DNA of 64,000 nt. It comes from Casuarius casuarius (taxonomy: Eukaryota > Chordata > Aves > Casuariiformes > Casuariidae). How positions within the stretch are numbered: the stretch's first letter is position 1; each line of letters begins with the position of its first letter. The position numbers and the translations under genes were made by a program. The notes under the pieces are model-generated. The model saw only the letters and a program-made list of their open reading frames with translations, had not been told where the DNA came from and did no database searches. Positions 13,506 to 25,600 of the stretch are shown here, piece after piece. The DNA lies in assembly GCA_003342895.1 (NCBI GenBank), contig PTFA01000050.1, forward strand, positions 4,145,585 to 4,209,584. Reading direction: 5' to 3'.

Positions 13506-16500
13506 AACATGGTAAACATGTTAGACGTGTTAAATTATTGCCTTTGTATTAGCTCTTTGTAGTTTGACTTGCGTTTAGTGTCTTGATTTATTCCTCCCAT
13601 GCAGCGGATACCTAAATGTATTCATTATTTTTATTATTAAGCTGGGCGACATCCCAGCCACTGTGGCTCTCTCCTCTCATTCCCCCACCCCACCCCAGTG
13701 TTTAATGTTTATTTTAAAGCTATGTTTGATTCTGGTCCTAATATCTGAGATTTTATATGCCTATTGTTCCTCGCCTTCCTCTTACTGCAATTGCCAGTGC
13801 AGTCGTGTTTCTGAATATTTCTGTATGCTTGTTAAGACATCAGTTTAGGTTGGGGGGGAAACAATTGATGTAAAATGCCTCAGACCAAGAAAGGGAAAAA
13901 ATGTTTGTTTTTTTCTTTTTAATGTGTAAGAAAAATTCATTGCAAACTTCTTCCCTTTTGTTATGTGCTTTCACAAATTGCATGTGTATGTGTAACACAG
14001 CATAGCTGTTAGTGCTCTGTTAAAAGTCATTTACCGGTATTTGAGGGAGCTGGAAATGGCTGTGTTTCAAGAGCAGGGTTATATACTTTGCAGTTTACTT
14101 AGCTGCCGTCGTTCCCCCATCACAGCGAGCAGCTGACTGACTGTGGCCTGTTGTTCAGCTTAGATGGAGCTACAATCTGGAGTATCTTTCAAGTACAGTC
14201 AGAACATGGCCATTATGCTCTCCAAGGAGCTATAATCTGAGACGTTTACTCTGTAAAGCTCAAATAATAATAAAAAAACTCTATTGCTACTTATGGATAC
14301 TTTAATTTTTAGTGGTGTTTATATGGCTTCCAATAAGTTAAGGACATTCATTTCTCTCCATTCTAAGTGATCTACTGTAAGGAGATTATACACGGTACCG
14401 CATCTTCCTATTGAAGAAAAGGATGAGGGTTTTTTGTGGTTTTTTTGTTTGTTTTTTTACTGAGAAGTTACAGTATGCTCCATTAGAAAAGGTTTTAAAA
14501 TTAAGAATGATCATTAAATGGAATTCCATTGCCTGCTAAATCACTGTCAGGGGATAATGCTGCTATGTTTCTGGTATTTTTATTTTTAAACACTGTTTTA
14601 ACCTTAAATAAGTGACTTGCAGAGCTATGGACTTCATAACATCCCCAACATAACTCACTTGCATCTTTCTTTTGTATTTGGGTTTTTCTACCCTAGAAGC
14701 ATAACTGTGGTATATAAAAGTTGATGCATTTATTTGCCCTAGTAATAACCACCTGGTTAGAGCTGGATTTCGCATGCCTATTTCTGGGACAGGGTCATCA
14801 AACATGTCTAAGCGTAGTATTACCAGTGGGAATGCCAGGTCAGTGCTCCCCAGGATCTCACCTTGCACAGGGGACCGGCCAGGGAGCTTGGCTTAGCAGT
14901 TAAAGGTAAGAGGTCATGGCTGCACTGCACAAAACTGAGTCAGAGAAGTGGGGGGAAAACAGATATAGCACCAACCAAAGTGTCTACGGAAGGTTAGGAA
15001 AGGTCAGGCAACTTCTTATATTTACCAGTCAATTACTAGCCATTTGCTGTGTAGTTACATATAATGCTTAAAGTGCCTATTGTGGCATAATCTGTGTACA
15101 TCTCGGCCCGTAACGAATTGCAGATTCCAGTGCTAATTACGACATGGATGTACTACAACCTGCTGGGAATCCTTATTTGAACCTCAAAAACTCTTTTCAA
15201 AGATTTAGTGGCATTTTGGCTTGCAACAAAGTGAGGTTAAAGCTTCCGTTGTTACCATGTTTCTCTTTTTTTTTGTATTAAATTTTTTATATTTTTCTAG
15301 TTTATATCTAGTGATTATCAGCAATACTGTGCAAACTTCCTTCTACGTGCAAAGTTAAGATTTGGAAGTTTATAAATATTTTCTGTGTACATCTGTGTTA
15401 TGCTTAGAATGTTATACATGAGATCTGACTCTTTCCTCAAAAAATGCCAAAGGATTGAGGAAAAAATTTAAATTCCAATGAAGCACATTGTCATGCTAAG
15501 GCTTTTCACGTGTATGCTGTAGATCAAATTGCCCTTGTAGCCATATAGCCCCTGCTATGAATCCTTGGTATATTTGTTTTAAAAAACATCTTTAACACTT
15601 TCTAAGAAAAAAAATTCTTAAATTGTACTTGTGCATGTAAAAAAATAAATAAATAAAAATAGTGTCAGTTATGCAGATTTTGAAGATTGTATGCTGTATC
15701 CTCTCTTAGTATACATTTCAGGTATTCAGGGGAATAAAATTAATTAGTACAGTTCTCAGGTTTGGGAGTGGGGGTAGGAATCTGTAAGCAGACATTTTTT
15801 TTGCTGGAAGACAATACCCCTTAGTGTGTCACTGGAAATCCCCTGTGCAGCATTCCGCCTGCTTATTCAGCACAGCACCTCAGGGGAAGGCATTAATATT
15901 CCGTTTTTTAAAAAAAATCTTTTTTTCTGCCTACAGAATGATTGTGTTCCAACTCAAATAATGATGTCTTAAACTTGGGGGAGGAAGACAATGAAAAAGC
16001 AGTTGAGTGCTTAAATCTAAAAGGATAATTTTCCTATGGATTTTCCATGCACTAAACTTTATTCTTCAGGGGATTTTTATGCCATTTATAAACCCTTTTC
16101 CTCCCCTTTTCCTTATTTGGGTGTTTTCCTAAATGACAATGAAAAGTATGAGCTCCTCTTTCAGGCATTGTCTGATAAAACCTCTGAGGCACTCCTTTGG
16201 ACTGTTTGACCATTAAGAGAATTTTGTTTTAAAGGAAGCTTGAGATATTCCTCCATCTTCTTTTCTCCTCCTGTCAACAGTGTATCTCTTGCTTAAATCT
16301 GTATATCCAAAACCTAGAAAAAGGATGGTTGGTGGGATTTTTCTTTTTTTGTTGTTGTTGTTATCTGTTTTTAATTTTAACTTGCTAAGAATGTAATGGC
16401 ATATACGTTTTAGGTTTGAGATCTGTTTCTATCTTTACTATTAAGAAATGTTGTCTTCAGTGTGCATATGTAACGTTCCAATGCTTATTAGTATTTGTAT

Positions 16501-16547
16501 GTAGTCTAATGTTAAATATTGTATTTCTCTTATGTTCATCTTTTCAG

Positions 16548-16609
16548 ATTTGTTCCTTACTACATTATCAGATTCCCAAAACATTCAGTTTGAGACATGG
16601 ATAAATAAG
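16548..16609 (+). CDS. ITFG1: ITFG1 exon (first one in window)
   Basis: This 62-nt exon sits between ...cttttcag and gtaaggg. The first two bases complete a codon split after its first base (presumably Asp, GAT), followed by 20 codons beginning LFLTTLSDSQNIQFETW. Human ITFG1 has LFLTTLNATTSTFQFEIW at the matching place, so the first seven residues are almost unchanged and the middle is diverged. The other two frames stop inside or right after the exon. It ends in phase 0, which fits the next exon starting at DGNFS. It lies in the FG-GAP-containing luminal region. It is short and of moderate similarity, but the phase fit with the next exon makes chance unlikely. The exon before it, which should end in about ...TEDFTA plus one base, was not found in 1-16547. 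Confidence 0.9.
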
Positions 16610-19600
16610 GTAAGGGGAAAAACGAAGTAACCATTCTGTTAACACGTAATATCTTAAAAAACAGGAGCGGCTATCTGGCATTCCTGGGTTTAGGAGTGAG
16701 TGGAAATGATGTTAAGAGACACTAACTGCACTATTGCGTTCAGTCTGAGAATCCTCCTCACTGGAGGAGATTTACTCAGCATATATTCCTCTGCAGGTTT
16801 TTTAGCATGACTACCAAGTACACCAGTCAGCCAACCTTCATAACACTTTAACGGAGATTACTGACATTTAGTCAGCATGGTGGTTTATGAAGAAAAGCCT
16901 GACCAGATTTTTTTTTTCTTGTTGTGTGTCAAAGACTTTGATTTTTTTTTTGAGTAAGTTTTTTCAGAACTGTGACTTCACGTCTCAGGTCAGAATTTGT
17001 GGGACGGAGGTTTAAAAATGTCACTTCTGACCTTCAGGCTATTTATTGTAGTTATGGTTGGGAACCTCCTAAGAGTCTTAAGTTACCCAAATACAACTCA
17101 AGAAATTACTAAAACACTAAACAAAAAAATTGAGGTAGCCATATTCTTACTGCCTGCTCGAAAGTTTTATGCCAGAGTGTAGCAATCAGCTACACCTTCA
17201 AAAATGTCTGGATGGTGTCTGGAACCAGAAGTAATGAGAGTTTTTTGTTGTGCGTGTTTGCTGTTTGTTTTTTTCAATTGTGCTATTGTATTGCTTAACC
17301 TGTAGAAATCGCCAGGATCAGTGAAGAATCTCATTATTTATACCAGATAGTGATGTAAGTCGATTTGGAGCTAAGTGCATCCTTTATACCAAGTTTGCTA
17401 TCCAGAAGAGGACTATAGTTAAGAATCTTAGTGTGTGCATATGTTAAAGTTTGCCTTTTTGTTTTAATAGACTATGATTAATGTTGTGTTTCTTATTAGC
17501 TGAGAAATGGATTTTTGAGGCTGTATTTACCTGGAAATTTATCCGTCATGTCACAATGAATCAGTGTAGAACTGGGAATATTGTTCTGCCTGTGTCAGCA
17601 TGGCATTCTTCAGCCAGCTGCTGAGCTGGAAATGTGTAAAAAAAATAAAAAATAAAAAAAATAAAATAAAGTAAAGCTTTTTTTTGTTTCTCAGCTGCCA
17701 GGTGGTCTTCAAATAGAACTTTTTAACTGAAAGTAATGAGAGCCGTGGTAGAGATTTAAAAGAATAAATAAATAAATAAAGCAGTTGGTCGTAAATTCTG
17801 TATATTTAGGTTTTATACAGACTTAAAGATGATTGATTGTTTTTTTTTCTTTTTTTTAATTTGAGGAATTTCATTATTGAGCGATTCAGCAGTAGCAACT
17901 ACACAAGGCATTTAACCTGTCTCCTGTATTTTTTAATTTTCCTACAAATTTTGGATTTTCCAAATTTGTACATTCTGAATATATTCCTACATAATACAGT
18001 TAGTTTACATAGATTAATTCTTTCTTTAGAAAGAATGAATCCTATGCTTTGGGATCATTGAGCCCAGTAAGATACATCTGTTAAATATATTTTAGAATTC
18101 TTTGGTGTACACAAATCAATCTTAAAAGACCTCCATTGGTCTATTAAAAGCTATTAAATCTCTCTACAAAGCTAGGCAGCATAATTGCCATCACTGATAT
18201 ACTATAAAATGCTTCTAAAATATTTGCCTTTATGATATCCTTTTCTTCCGGTCAATTGAGCACAGGGCCTAGTCGTCTTTACTGCATGGAGATGACTTGC
18301 ATGACTAAAGATTACGAGCTCAAGCCTGCAGTCAGATAATTCTTTTGGAGCTTATAACCAAATACACCATTTTCTTCTAAAGTGGTAAATATGTTTCTGC
18401 ATCAATATGGTTTATGAATTCATTAAAAAAATAGCTATTTTAGAATAGACATATTGAGCATGAAAAAGAGGTGTCGCATCAAGAGGTGTACTGTTGAAGC
18501 TTTGTGTTTTCCATTTATATGCCTCTTTGAAACTTGCCTGTAAATATTGCCCAAGCAACTACAGTTGAGGCTCTCTCCTCTTTTTTTTTTCTTTTTTTCT
18601 TTTTTTTTCTTTTCCTCCCAACTAAGTCGTCATAAACTATATGCCAAGGAAAAAATATGTAGTCAAACATTCAGGGAAAATCTGTTTCCAAAGACACATC
18701 TGCAACAGCATTGAAGTCTACAAACTGAATATGACATGGACAAGCAATATGGGTAATTATAGATAATCCAGAAAATAGTGTCATATCTCTCACTGAAGTC
18801 TGATTATTCCTGAGAAACTGGCTCTTCTGGGAGGTTATTCATAGAATTTCAGTTGAAGGGAAAGCTGAATTCTGTCAGAGAAGAATGAACTCAAAATACT
18901 ACTGATTTTTATGTCCTTTTGCCATTAACAGTATTGAAATTCTCAGGATTATCATTGTACTCAGTTGGGAGCATGTGTTCTCATCAGCAGAATGCTACAG
19001 TGGGGGAATGGCAGGAGTATAGAGTATGTTGCAGATGTTGGTAGGGATATATTGCAAAGATCCCCTGCAAGGAAAGGGGAGCCATGTCCTTGGATGACTG
19101 CATTAGCCTTAGAAGCTAAATGCAGGCAAAGAGATAGGGGGTTAAAAAAAGCTGAATGCTTTTAGGTAGAATCACTGAAAGCGTATATAGCGAGGAAGAA
19201 CTGCTCTCAAACCTTAGGGAAAGGTAAGATCGTGAAATGAGCAACTGCAGCTCCTGCCAAGTTCAGCACAGATAAAGCTGGTGGATAACAGCCCAGAGAT
19301 ACCTCTAATGACTGCTGGCATCCTGTGACGTGTCCATCTATAGCCATGTGTGGATCTGCCTCACCAGTGGTAGCTGCTGACCCACTTTCCTTCAACATGC
19401 ATATATATGAGGATTCGAATGCAAAAATGAAAAAAGTCAGTAGTTGGCATGTAAACAACAATGCTCTGTTGTTACTTGTGACTTACAAAGCACGCAGGCT
19501 AAAAGTCGATTAATAGATTGCTGACTGTTTCCTCATTTCCATTATTTCATAACTTATAATGGCTTTATGTATTCTTGTGTGCATAGAATTTTGTATGAGC

Positions 19601-22600
19601 TGATTGCAGTGACTAGAAAAGTAGGCCTTGAGTCATCTTATTTGGTTAAGAAACTTAACTTAAATGGATCTGTTCCACAGTTGCGGTCCCTTTCTATGAT
19701 AAATAAGGATCCCGCACCCTTCTTTATCTTTCTGATGGCATCCTGGAATATTATGTCTTCTGCAGGTCTAGCTTTTAATTAGAACAAGACCTAAAGCAAA
19801 CCTAATGTAAAATCAAGTTATTTCCAGATGGAAAAGTAAAATCAGAATCTGTTTTTAGCATGTGTATATGTATGTATTTATATGTATGTACACATATATG
19901 TAGTGATACCTATAAAAATTACATGTCATTATATATAAAATGTTAGTATTCATAATCATTTAATTATGATTTAAATTATGCTGCTGGAATAACCCAATCT
20001 CTTCCTAATAACAGAGCAAAATATGTGGATATTTGTATCTGAATACGATTACTAGCAGACTTCCATAGGATTCCATGAAAGATTAGAGTACAACAGTTCA
20101 ATCCCAATTTTCAAATAGTGCATTTGTTCCATAGTTGGAATGTCTCTGTTACCTACGTAAGCCCTTTTTATTGATACTTATTATCTGTAGTTCAAAAATC
20201 AAACTTTATAACTTTGTTTACAGTTCAGTTTTTCTGTCATTTTTATCCTGTTGATAGGATGGGAACTTCTCTAAAACTGTAAAAAGTAAGGAAAAACCTG
20301 AAGGTATGCAGGTTGTTGGACAGTCCGTGTTTGCAGATTTTGGTGAGTTTTATTTTCCTAAACTACTTACTGCCTGAATGTTTCTCTTTATTAATTTGGT
20401 TAGCTATTCTAAATCAAAGAACAAAGAAGTAAAAATATTTAGTTATAAATCTGTTCTCTCTCTCACTCTCTCTCCTTCTCTCTCCCTCCTCTCCCCCCCC
20501 CTTTTTTTTAATTATTATTGGATCTAGAAATATCTGGGAATAATTTATTAATAAGTTCAACGTAATTCAACTTTGGCTATTCCAGTGAATGCTGCATCAC
20601 ATATGTCTAGTTTTTGAATGCTACGTTTGAGGACATTTACAGTTGCTTTGAGGCATAGTACAATGTCAAACCTGTTTTTGTCAGACATATACTTTCTTTT
20701 TTCATGATCTTTTCTTTCCCTAAACAAGCGAACTTGCATTTAGTGCACAATGGTTTTCCTAAAACAATTTTTTCAGAAAATATTGAGTCAATGTTCATAA
20801 ATTTTTCATTTGCCCCAATGAATAAGGCCAAAGTGTAAATGAATTAAAATTACTTGTATAAAGATTCATGCAACATAGTAAAATGTTAATGGTTTTAATT
20901 GAAAATTCTGGAAAGCTTTGGGGCAGAAGAAAAACATTTATATGTAAATTTTTTTTTATCAAGTGTTAGTGACAGCCTAGACAGATTTGTCTACTTTTTT
21001 AGTCAGTTGTGACTGATCAATGTGTATGTCGTTTCATGGACAAAAGGAAACAGTGGGTTTTTGGGGTTTTTTTAGTCCAAAAAATCCATTTTTTCCTGTG
21101 TACTAAAATAAGAATTTTGCCACCCAAATAAAAGTGCTACAAGACTGGTTGTGCTGACCCTATTGAAAGTAGATGACTACTTAAATGGCTAATTTATAAT
21201 ATTTATACATCACACTTGTTAATTGTCAGACTGAGCCTGCCTTTAAACACTGTCAAATGGTAGCCTTGTTGCATTGCTTTGATTTTAAGGAACTGTGACA
21301 CTTATTAAAGAGTCAGACTCCATATTAGAATCTGGTTCTGTTCTATGCTGCCACTTAAGCATATTCTTAACACTTGGAGCAAAGCTGTTGGCTGACCTTT
21401 AGCTAAAGAACACCCCTGCTGAACAGTTGACTTACATTAGTCCCTTTTATAGCAGCTATGGATGGGGTTAGAGATCTATAGTAAATGAATTAAGGTAGAA
21501 GCTGAAAGATGATTAGATTCTTCCATTAAATATTTAACATGTTTTGTAAAATCCTTCAAAGTTGGAGGGTTAATTACTGTTTAAACTATCTACAAATATA
21601 AAGAACACTTTTTTTTTGCAATTAAAACATTTTTTAATTTATTGGGGATTTTGTAACCATTTTCCAAGCTGATGTTCTGAATCATGTGTGTTAACAGGTG
21701 CTAAGGGTATATCAGATTTTATTTTGAAGATGGCAATGTGACAAGCAGTCTTTATGTAGGATTTTTTCATCTTTGTGTTAGGTAGCTCATGAGCCCAAAT
21801 GATGCATATTTCTAAACATTTATCATAATTAATGGGATTTTAATAAACTCTGGGATATTTTCACAAAGAAAAATTGGAACTGTTCAAACACTAAAGAAAA
21901 GTTAAAATTTTGAAAAATGTGAATAAATTGAACAGCATTCCTAAATGGGTATTTTTATGAGCACATTTTAAAGAAATACGTTCATCTCACTGATGGAAAA
22001 TTCAGAGCTTACATATTAATGGCTAAGTAATGCACAATTGCAAATTATTCAAATTATGGGGGAGGAAAATAAAAATTTGAAACAGTGCCTTGTGTGTGTG
22101 CATGAATTCAAAACAAAAAAATGTGTTCAGATGTTCTGCGGAGAGTCTGAAGCTTCAGCTGGAGTGCACGACAGCGCAGCGCTGCAGCGGTGAGGTGCGG
22201 CGCGGCACCCCGTGCTTTGGGTGCTGCCCGGGGTACGACAGCAGCCCCTGCCGCTTCGCTAGCCCTTGTTTCCGAGTTCCGTCGCCGACTGCTCGGTGCC
22301 CTGCTCTGCTAGCTATCAGCAGCCTCATAGATGAAACATCAGAGTGAGGTGATAGTGGACCAGTTTTTCTGATAAGAGGTACTATAATGGGAGGGAATGC
22401 TTGCAGGGACATAAGAAATGCACACAAATAAATACAGAAGGGCAGCAAATATGACAAAGAGGATAGCTAGGCAGAGAATCATCAGTATTATCAATGGGAG
22501 GAGATGCTGACTTTTTGGAAATGATCTGAAAGATCTCAGCCACTCCATCTATGTGATTGAATACCCAGCATAAATCTTACAGTATGAGAGTCTTGCTCCC

Positions 22601-25600
22601 TCTTCCTGAACAATTATGTTCTCACAGTCGTCTTTATCTTTCACAGATGAATCCAGATCAGTCAGGTCACTCCACAGTGAAGGCTGGAAAGTGGGTTATG
22701 GTCTCTCTGCCCACCTTCCCCTCAAGGGAGACACGTATTTAGAGATATCTCTCACTATGTAGATTTTCATGAAACTTGTAGAAATACTGTTCGTGAAACA
22801 GCTCTGCCTCTCTCAAACTAGGCTGCTATAAGCTGATGTTTTCAAAATCATTAGGGAAAACAAACCGATGCAAGCCTTTTGGGGGGTATGAAATCATGCT
22901 TTCTTGGGATATAGGTAAATTTTACAAGGATAATTTGTTTTTAAAGATCTTTTTATGGCTAAGTGTAGTAATGTCCTTTAGTCAGTTCTAATAAGCGTGA
23001 AAAAATTAAGGGTAAAGAAATTTGATGCACGGGCTCCAATTTACAAAGTGCTTAAAAGATGACTTTGAAACACAGAAGAGACATTCCAAATATTAAATAT
23101 AAATATTTAAGAATGAATGTTTCTTGTCTTTTATGTTGGAAAATGATTCTCTCATATGGCTTGTCATCTGTTTAGCTGCAGAACTGGAGGTTTGCATGGG
23201 AAGAGTGGAGCAGCTATCTTGTATCTCTGTTTCTAGAAGTAGAGTTCTTTAATTGAAAGCATGTGTGTAGGGAGTAGGTTTGCTTTCTACAGCAGTCTTT
23301 AATTGCAGGAAAGAGGAGTGAAGAAGATTTAAAATTGTTCTTTCTGGACTTGGTAAGGATTGGATATGATGGCTTATAGACTGCTGTCTTGGCAGTAGAA
23401 GATAATTGGTAGAGAGGTTTGAATCTGTATGTGGAAGATAAGGAAAAGAATTAGCATCTCTAATTAGGTCTGAAGGAACAAATGTGACAATTTTTTTGTT
23501 TTTTTGAGCCCTGTTTTGAATCAGGCTTTACAATTGCCAGCATCTTCCCATCTTAAGTTCCTGATCTATATTTTAATTTTCCTAAACATGTAAAAAGAAT
23601 GCTATAAATATAAATTTTCTGTAGAGGAACAAAGTTTACTCTGACAATTATGAAAGAAAGTTTGTAACTTTGATTTCATACTTACTGCTTGAGTACTGTA
23701 TGATTTTAGATATCTAATTTATCTTTCTTTTGCTGTAACAGTGGGTAAGAAATTGAGCAGTGCATCAGTTTTTTCTCCATCTTCCCAGCACTAGTTTTAC
23801 AATAATCAAGAGAATCAATGGTTATTTTCTCATTCAACAAAGTTTTTGAGAATATTGAAGTGAATAAAGTGCTAAAATAATATGTACAAGAAATCAAGGG
23901 ATATAATTCTAAAATCCACATTCTTTGTAAAGTGCAGTTTGAAGGAAGTCAAATAGTAGCCCCCCTCCCTCAAAGAAGCCTTACCCACACCTAAATCGCT
24001 CTCTGTAAGAATGTCTATACAATAATCACTGGGAGGGAAAAAGTTTTAATGCAAAGAAGGATCTTACTTGAGTTCTGTTAGTTCTCATTCTAGTGATTTT
24101 TATTCTACACCCATGTAACAATAAAGAGGCAAATCTCATGTTCCTGTTGTAACACTGTATCAGAATAATTACCTTTACCTACTATGTTGTCTGTGTAATT
24201 TAGATACTTCAAAAGTATAGATTCAAATGTATAGATTCTGCTTGTAGTGTACTGAAGTTAAAGAAGAAACCTTACTAGAAACAATTTGTCAGACTCAAAC
24301 ATCTATTTTTTCAGTTTTCCTTGTTTCAAAAATTATGAAATAGTGATTGTCATAAGTCAAAGGAAATCGTAAGGTATGATAGGTGGTAATTTTAAATAAT
24401 AATAGTGCTTTCTAAAATATGGCTTGAGAGAAATTTCACTGCAAAAAGAATCAAATAGCACAATGAGAATGTAAAAGGAGGTACATCAAAAAGTTGTACT
24501 GCCTTTTCCCTAAGTAGCTCTTGCCCCAGTGGATATTGTGGAGTAAGCAGAAAATACCATAGCTCTCAATGTGCTGTGTGGGCAGCAAGCATCTTCACTG
24601 TTGGCGGAGAGATACAGCTGCTGTGACGAGGAACACGTTTGGTACAGAGTTGCAAACAAACCTGCCTCTCTTCGCTTCCCCTTTCTCTCTTGTTATTTTC
24701 TGTACCTCATGACTGATGGCTTTTGCTGTCCCCTAAAGATTTGAAAGGATTTCCTCTCTCCCTCTGCTCTGGGCTTTCCCCCTGCTCGCCCCTCCTCATT
24801 TACTTAACCTCACGCACGCCTGGCTCCGCAGCTCCGTCGGGCCCAGGCGTGTGCTGGGGGGACACCGTTGGCGATGCCTTATTCCTCGCTTGCAGGCACA
24901 TCTCTGTTTGTGCATTGTGCCACTTTTGCAGTCCAAGATCCTGATTTACTGATGACACAAACACATTAGCAAAACATGTTTTGTTTCAAAAGGTGACTTT
25001 GCCCAACATTATTTTCTGCTTCCAAGTATTTTGCTTGAAGTACCCTTTCCAGTAGTAAATGGTTAGCTATCATTAGAAAAGAGGGAGGAAGCTTTGAATA
25101 AGACCTGGACTGAGAATGTCTAGAGGTAGCTAATTTGGGGCAAGCTTCCTTTTCTTAAACAAGCAGGTTAAATAAAAGCTATCAGGTAGAAATTATTTAG
25201 GTAAGTAGAGCTGAAAACAACAATTAAGTGATTTACAAGAAATTATCACAGTTGTTAGTGCAACCTTAGCACCAGGTGTTCCTAAACTATTCAAATGATA
25301 AAGATGCACTTTTTTCATGAGAAAGATACCCAAGTGTGTGTGTGCATATACCTATATATATCTCTAAGAGCTACAAGATTTTCATATGTACATATATATA
25401 TACATACACACACACAAATATATAAACATATACATTTGCATGATTTTCCATGGAAAAAATGTATTGATATATTTATGGAAATGTAGTTGACCTTAATCTT
25501 TGTCAAAATCATACCCTCTAAAGTAAGTAGCCCTCTCCTCTGTTAAATGATGGCAATGGTTTATACCTGGCCAAAGGACAGAAAACAATTGGCAAAGTTG

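Larger units (their letters stand above)
1..16547 (+). other. ITFG1: ITFG1 intron, 3' part (partial)
   Basis: This is non-coding sequence upstream of the first visible exon. I searched it for the exons that should come before (encoding the GDLIPDIFGITNES and PHSHAFIDLTEDFTA regions of human ITFG1) and found neither, so the intron is probably at least 16.5 kb here. Short open frames exist on both strands, the longest about 164 codons across the N gap, but none has a recognisable protein or coding texture. It contains the N gap, homopolymer runs, a purine-rich block and one hairpin, listed separately. Confidence 0.75.
16610..20257 (+). other. ITFG1: ITFG1 intron, 3648 bp, phase 0
   Basis: A GT-AG intron (gtaagg ... 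gatag). It is AT-rich, with A-rich microsatellites at 17639-17676 and 17762-17779, a pyrimidine tract at 18574-18617 and a TATG-type repeat near 19860-19905. No gene or recognisable transposon was seen. Confidence 0.9.
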
